This document shows positions 58,919 to 64,000 of a stretch of 64,000 nucleotides of DNA, piece after piece. Within the stretch, counting starts at the first letter, position 1, and each line of letters opens with the position of its first letter. The DNA is taken from the NCBI GenBank assembly GCA_036417435.1, contig CM070915.1, positions 82,151,799-82,215,798 on the forward strand, written 5' to 3'. Source of the stretch: Inia geoffrensis. Taxonomy: Eukaryota; Chordata; Mammalia; Artiodactyla; Iniidae. The notes under the pieces are model-generated. The model was not told where the DNA came from. It made no database searches and saw nothing but the letters and a program-made list of their open reading frames with translations. The position numbers were made by a program, and so were the translations under genes.

Positions 58919-61900
58919 AATGGGGAGGGATTAGGGTACAATTTAGGGTACGACAACCCTTAAGGTTTAGCGTACGTGTGAGGGCACGAGTTAGTGTTGG
59001 TGTCCTGGTTAAGATTAGGGCACGGGTGAGGGTAAGGTTTCGGGTGAGGGTCAGGGATAGAATTCGGGTTAGGGTTAGGGTTAGGGAATGGGGAGATATT
59101 AGGGCACAGTTTAGGTTACCACAACGCTTAAGGTTTAGCGTACATGTGAGGTCACTAGTTAGTGTTAGTGTACTGCTTACGATTAAGGCACGGGTGAGGG
59201 TAAGGCCTCGGAAGAGGGTCACGTTAAGGGTTAGGGTTAGGGTTAGGGTTAGGGAATGGGGATTGATTAGGGTACAGGTTAGGGTACGGCAATGGCTTAG
59301 GGTTGGCGTACGTTAGAGGGTATGGTTTAGTGTTGATGTACTGGTTAAAATTAGGACACGGGTGAGGGTAAAGTTTCGGGTGAGTGTCATGGTTAGGTTT
59401 CAGGTTAGGGTTAGGGTTAGGGAATGGAGAGGAATTAGGGTACAGGTTAGGGTACCGCTGCGGTTTAATGTTAGCGTACGTTTGAGGGCACGAGTTAGTC
59501 TTGGTGTCCTGGTTAAGATTAGGGCACGGGTGAGGGTAAGGCTTCGGGTGAGGGTCAGGGTTAGGATTCGGGTTAGGGTTAGGGTTACAGAATGGAGAGG
59601 GATTAGGGTACAGGTTAGGGTACGACAATGCTTAAGGGTTAGCGTAAGTGTGAGGGCACGAGTTAGTGTTGGTGTAGTGGTTAAGACAACGGCACCGATG
59701 TGGGTAAGGCCTCGGAAAAGGGTCACGTTCAGGGTTTCGCTTAGGGTTAGGGTTAGGGAATGGGGAGGGATTAGGGTACAGGATAGGGTACGACAATGCT
59801 TAAGGGTTAGCGTACGTTTGAGGGCATGAGTTAGTGTTTGTGTACTGGTTAAAATTAGGGCATTGGTTAGGGTAGGGCATCGGAAGTGGGTCAGGTTTAG
59901 GGATGGGGTTAGGGTTAGGGTTAAGGAATGGGGAGGGATTAGGGTACAATTTAGGGTACGACAACGCTTAAGGTTTAGCGTACGTGTGAGGGCACGCGTT
60001 AGTGTTGGTGTCCTGGTTAAGATTAGGGCACGGGTGAGGGTAAGGCTTCGGGTGAGGGTCAGGGTTAGGATTCGGGTTAGGGTTAGGGTTAAGGAATGCA
60101 GAGGGATTAGGGTACAGCTTAGGGTACGACAGTGCTTAAGGGTTAGCGTTCGTGTGAGGGCAAGGGTTATTGTTAGTGTCCTGGTTAAGATTAGGGCACG
60201 GGTGAGGGTAAGGCTTCAGGTTAGGGTCAGGGTTAGGATTCGGGTTAGGGTTAGGGTTAGGGAATGTGGAGGGATTAATGTACAGTTTAGGGTACGACAA
60301 CGATTAAGGGTTAGCGTACGTGTGAGGGCACGAGTTAGTGTTGGTATCCTTGTTAAGATTAGGGCACGGGTGAGGGTAAGGTTTCCGGTGAGGGTCAGGG
60401 ATAGAATTCGGGTTAGGGTTAGGGTTAGGGAATGGGGAGATATTAGGGCACAGTTTAGGGCACCACAACGCTTAAGGTTTAGCGTATGTGTGAGGTCACT
60501 AGTTAGTGTTAGTGTACTGCTTACGATTAGGGCACGCGTGAGTGTAAGGTCTCGGAAGAGGGTCACGTTAAGGGTTAGGGTTAGGGTTAGGGTTAGTTAA
60601 TGGGGATTGATTAGGGTACAGGTTAGGGTACGGCAATGGCTTAGGGTTGGCGTACGTTAGAGGGCATGGGTTAGTGTTGATGTACTGGTTAAAATTAGGA
60701 CACGGGTGAGGGTAAAGTTTCGGGTGAGTGTCATGGTTAGGTTTCAGGTTAGGGTTAGGGTTAGGGAATGGAGAAGGATTAGGGTACAGGTTAGGGTACC
60801 GCTGCGGTTTAGTGTTAGCGTACGTGTGAGGGCACGAGTTAGTCTTGGTGTCCTGGTTAAGATTAGGGCACGGGTGAGGGTAAGGCTTCGGGTGAGGGTC
60901 AGGGTTAGGATTCGGGTTAGGGTTAGGGTTAGGGAATGGAGAGGGATTAGGGTACAGGTTAGGGTACGACAATGCTTAAGGGTTAGCGTAAGTGTGAGGG
61001 CATGAGTTAGTGTTGGTGTACTGGTTAAGACAACGGCACCGATGAGGGTAAGGCCTCGGAAAAGGGTCACGTTCAGGGTTTCGCTTAGGGTTAGGGTTAG
61101 GGAATGGGGAGGGATTAGGGTATAGGATAGGGTACGACAATGCTTAAGGGTTAGCGTACGTTTGAGGGCATGAGTTAGTGTTTGTGTACTGGTTAAGATT
61201 AGGGCATTGGTTAGGGTAGGGCATCGGAAGTGGGTCAGGTTTAGGGATGGGGTTAGGGTTAGGGTTAAGGAATGGGGAGGGATTAGGGTACAATTTAGGG
61301 TAGGACAACGCTTAAGGTTTACCGTACGTGTGAGGGCACGAGTTAGTTTTGGTGTCCTGGTTAAGATTAGGGCACTGGTGAGGGTAAGGCCTCGGGTGAG
61401 GGTCAGGGTTAGGATTCAGGTTAGGGTTAGGGTTAAGGAATGCAGAGGGATTAGGGTACAGCTTAGGGTACGACAGTGTTTAAGGGTTAACGTTCGTGTG
61501 AGGGCAAGGGTTAGGGTTAGTGTCTTGGTTAAGATTAGGGCACGGGTGAGGGTAAGGTTTCGGGTGAGGGTCCAGGATAGAATTCGGTTTAGGGTTAGGG
61601 TTAGGGAATAGGGAGATATTAGGGCACAGTTTAGGGTACCACAACGCTTAAGGTTTAGCGTACGTGTGAGGTCACTAGTTAGTGTTAGTGTACTGCTTAC
61701 GATTAGGGCACGGGTGAGGGTAAGGCCTCGGAAGAGGGTCACGTTAAGGGTTAGGGTTAGGGTTAGGGATAGGGAATGGGGATTGATTAGGGTACAGGTT
61801 AGGGTACGGCAATGGCTTAGGGTTGGCGTACGTTAGAGGGCATGGGTTAGTGTTGATGTACTGGTTAAAATTAGGACACGGGTGAGGGTAAAGTTTCGTG

Positions 61901-62446
61901 TGAGTGTCATGGTTAGGTTTCAGTTTAGGGTTAGGCTTAGGGAATGGGGAGGGATTAGGGTACAGGTTAGTGTACCGCTGCGGTTTAGTGTTAGCGTACG
62001 TTTTAGGGCACGAGTTAGTCTTGGTGTCCTGGTTAAGATTAGGATACGGGTGAGGGTAAGGCTTCGGGTGAGTGTCAGGGTTAGGATTCGGGTTAGGGTT
62101 AGGGTTAGGGAATGGAGAGGGATTAGGGTACAGGTTAGGGTACGACAATGCTTAAGGGTTAGCGTAAGTGTGAGGGCACGAGTTCGTGTTGGTGTACTGG
62201 TTAAGACAACGGCACCGATGAGGGTAAGGCCTCGGAAAAGGGTCACGTTCAGGGTTTCGCTTAGAGTTAGGGTTAGGGAATGGGGAGGGATTAGGGTACA
62301 GGTTAGGGTATAACAATGCTTAAGGGTTAGCATATGTTTGAGGGCATGAGTTAGTGTTTGTGTACTGGTTAAGATTAGGGCATTGGTTAGGGTAGGGCAT
62401 CGGAAGTGGGTCAGGTTTAGGGATGGGGTTAGGATTAGGGTTTAGG
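58919..62446 (+). repeat. 3528-bp unit: 6-, 8- and 7-monomer HORs
   Basis: HORs start at 58919, 59927 and 61271. This copy has more private changes than the others (GTGGAGGGATTAATG near 60267, GGTAGGACAACG near 61300, TTTACCGTACG near 61318). CATATG is at 62331. Confidence 0.87.
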
Positions 62447-63454
62447 AATGGGGAGGGATTAGGGTACAATTTAGGGTACGACAACGCTTAAGGTTTAGCG
62501 TACGTGTGAGGGCACGAGTTAGTGTTGGTGTCCTGGTTAAGATTAGGGCATGGGTGAGGGTAAGGCTTCGGGTGAGGGTCAGGGTTAGGATTCGGGTTAG
62601 GGTTAGGGTTAAGGAATGCAGAGGGATTAGGGTACAGCTTAGGGTACGACAGTGCTTAAGGGTTAGCGTTCGTGTGAGGGCAAGGGTTAGTTTTAGTGTC
62701 CTGGTTAAGATTAGGGCACGGGTGAGGGTAAGGCTTCAGGTGAGGGTCAGGGTTAGGATTCGGGTTAGGGTTAGGGTTAGGGAATGGGAAGGGATTAGGG
62801 TACAGTTTAGGGTACGACAACGATTGAGGGTTAGCGTACGTGTGAGGGCACGAGTTAGTGTTGGTGTCCTGTTTAAGATTAGGGCACGGGTGAGGGTAAG
62901 GTTTCGAGTGAGGGTCAGGGATAGAATTCGGGTTAGGGTTAGGGTTAGGGAATGGGGAGATATTAGGGCACAGTTTAGGGTACCACAACTCTTAAGATTT
63001 AGCGTACGTGTGAGGTCACTAGTTAGTGTTAGTGTACTGCTTACGATTAGGGCACGGGTGAGGGTAAGGCCTCGGAAGAGGGTCACGTTAAGGGTTAGGG
63101 TTAGGGTTACGGTTAGGGAATGGGGATTTATTAGGGTACAGGTTAGGGTACGGCAATGGTTTAGGGTTGACATACGTTAGAGGGCATGGGTTAGTGTTGA
63201 TGTACTGGTTAAAATTAGGACATAGGTGAGGGTAAAGTTTCGGGTGAGTGTCATGGTTAGGTTTCAGGTTAGGGTTAGGGTTAGCGAATGGAGAGGGATT
63301 AGGGTACAGGTTAGGGTACCGCTGAGGTTTAGTGTTAGCGTATGTTTGAGGGCACGAGTTAGTCTTGGTGTCCTGGTTAAGATTAGGGCACGGGTGAGGG
63401 TAAGGCTTCGGGTGAGGGTCAGGGTTAGGATTCGGGTTAGGGTTAGGGTTAGGG
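62447..63454 (+). repeat. M1-M6 run, return to block A flavour
   Basis: M1 62447, M2 62615, M3 62783 (AATGGGAAGG), M4 62951, M5 63119, M6 63287. M1 resembles the one at 20599 (GGGCATGGGTG), whereas M2-M5 resemble 1325-2002. M1 follows TTTAGG instead of TTAAGG. Confidence 0.85.
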
Positions 63455-63508
63455 AATGGGGAGGGAGTAGGGTATAGTTTAGGGTTAGGGTTAGGGTTAG
63501 GGTTAGGG
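63455..63508 (+). repeat. 54-bp mini-unit
   Basis: The seventh mini-unit, identical in form to 4523-4576, but it follows an M6 rather than an M2. M7, M8, M1 and M2 are therefore skipped. Confidence 0.87.
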
Positions 63509-64000
63509 AATGGGGAGGGATTAGGGTATAGTTTAGGGTACGAGAACGATTAAGGGTTAGCGTACGTGTGAGGGCACAAGTTAGTGTTGGTTTCCTGGTT
63601 AAGATTAGGGCACGGGTGAGGGTAAGGTTTCGGGTGAGGGTCAGGGATAGAATTCGGGTTAGGGTTAGGGTTAGGGAATGGGGAGATATTAGAGCACAGT
63701 TTAGGGTACCACAACGCTTAAGGTTTAGCGTACGTGTGAGGTCACTAGTTAGTGTTAGTGTAGTGCTTACGATTAGGGCACGGGTGAGGGTAAGGCCTCG
63801 GAAGAGGGTCACGTTAAGGGTTAGGGTTATGGTTAGGGTTAGGGAATGGGGATTGATTCGGGTACAGGTTAGGGTATGGCAATGGCTTAGGGTTGGCGTA
63901 CGTTAGAGGGCATGGGTTAGTGTTGATCTACTGGTTAAAATTAGGATACGGGTGAGGGTAAAGTTTCGGGTGAGTGTCATGGTTAGGCTTCAGGTTATGG
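63509..64000 (+). repeat. M3, M4 and partial M5 at right window edge
   Basis: M3 63509 (GAGAACG form), M4 63677 and a truncated M5 from 63845. They are near-identical to 149-640, showing that block A type sequence continues beyond the window. Confidence 0.86.

Larger units (their letters stand above)
47400..61960 (+). repeat. 3528-bp compound repeat (8+7+6 monomers), about four copies
   Basis: Sequence at 47,770 recurs at 51,298, 54,826, 58,354 and 61,882, each step 3528 bp. HOR lengths cycle 1008, 1344, 1176. Similarity weakens after about 61,960, where M6 switches from TTTGAGGACACG to TTTTAGGGCACG. Confidence 0.88.
1..64000 (+). repeat. TTAGGG-derived 168-bp satellite array filling the window
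   Basis: Every stretch divides into 6-base words that are TTAGGG or one to a few substitutions from it. The conserved word AATGGG or AATGGA recurs every 168 bp, which is 28 hexamers. All monomers face the same way, with G on the + strand, and no inversion or foreign insertion was found. I count 377 complete monomers, seven 54-bp mini-units and partial monomers at both ends. The array is therefore longer than the window. Perfect TTAGGG survives mainly as a run of three to five copies at each monomer end. The origin from telomere-type DNA is read directly from sequence; location in the chromosome and any function are not visible. Confidence 0.98.

Noticed and set aside
208..63906. More than a hundred open frames on both strands coding Arg-Val, Leu-Thr or Pro-Asn rich chains
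   Set aside because: They are direct translations of TTAGGG-like hexamers, recur with the 168-bp period in overlapping frames, many starts rest on non-ATG codons, and no domain, signal or codon bias is visible. None is called as a gene.
1..64000. A true chromosome end (functional telomere)
   Set aside because: Perfect TTAGGG runs never exceed about five copies, while a telomere would be hundreds of perfect copies. The array continues at both edges.
1..64000. CRISPR array
   Set aside because: There are no unique spacers; units abut and all parts are repeat.
1..64000. Transposable element, rRNA or tRNA insertion inside the array
   Set aside because: Monomer and HOR spacings account for every base between 95 and 64,000 apart from listed 6-bp and 4-bp changes, leaving no room for inserts.

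Overview
The whole 64 kb is one uninterrupted satellite array built from a decayed vertebrate-type telomere repeat (TTAGGG), read G-rich on the + strand from end to end. I see no protein gene, RNA gene, transposon, CRISPR array or unique sequence. The organism must be a eukaryote whose telomere-type repeat is TTAGGG. That fits vertebrates, many invertebrates, many fungi and some protists, and the window has nothing to narrow it. Array size and style suggest a long-read assembly of a centromeric, subtelomeric or other heterochromatic block. The array runs off both ends.

Layout is hierarchical. (1) The monomer is 168 bp, exactly 28 hexamers, each recognisable as an intact or mutated TTAGGG. I count 377 full monomers plus partial ones at both ends. 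(2) Monomers fall into eight types, called M1 to M8 here, in fixed order, giving a 1344-bp higher-order repeat (HOR). (3) Shortened HORs of 7 monomers (1176 bp) and 6 monomers (1008 bp) arise where two monomer types are fused into one hybrid. Some HORs also carry a 54-bp mini-unit or an extra hexamer. (4) Groups of HORs are duplicated again: an 8406-bp unit present twice (about 60-16,871), a 5216-bp unit twice (about 15,750-26,180), a 16,130-bp unit twice (about 22,720-54,980), and a 3528-bp 8+7+6 unit present several times (about 31.3-38.8 kb and 47.4-62.0 kb). From about 62.4 kb the sequence returns to the left-hand (8406-bp) flavour.

Almost every spacing is a multiple of 6. The only departure I found is one 4-bp deletion, carried in three copies by the larger duplications. 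The many long open frames are by-products: a hexamer is two codons and 168 is divisible by 3, so repeat-coded Arg-Val, Leu-Thr and Pro-Asn frames stay open by chance. They are not annotated as genes.

Coordinates of monomers and HORs were obtained by locating the conserved AATGG at the start of each monomer and checking that the spacings sum correctly over the window. Copy boundaries of the large duplications are approximate (tens of bases), because they are set by the first differing bases.
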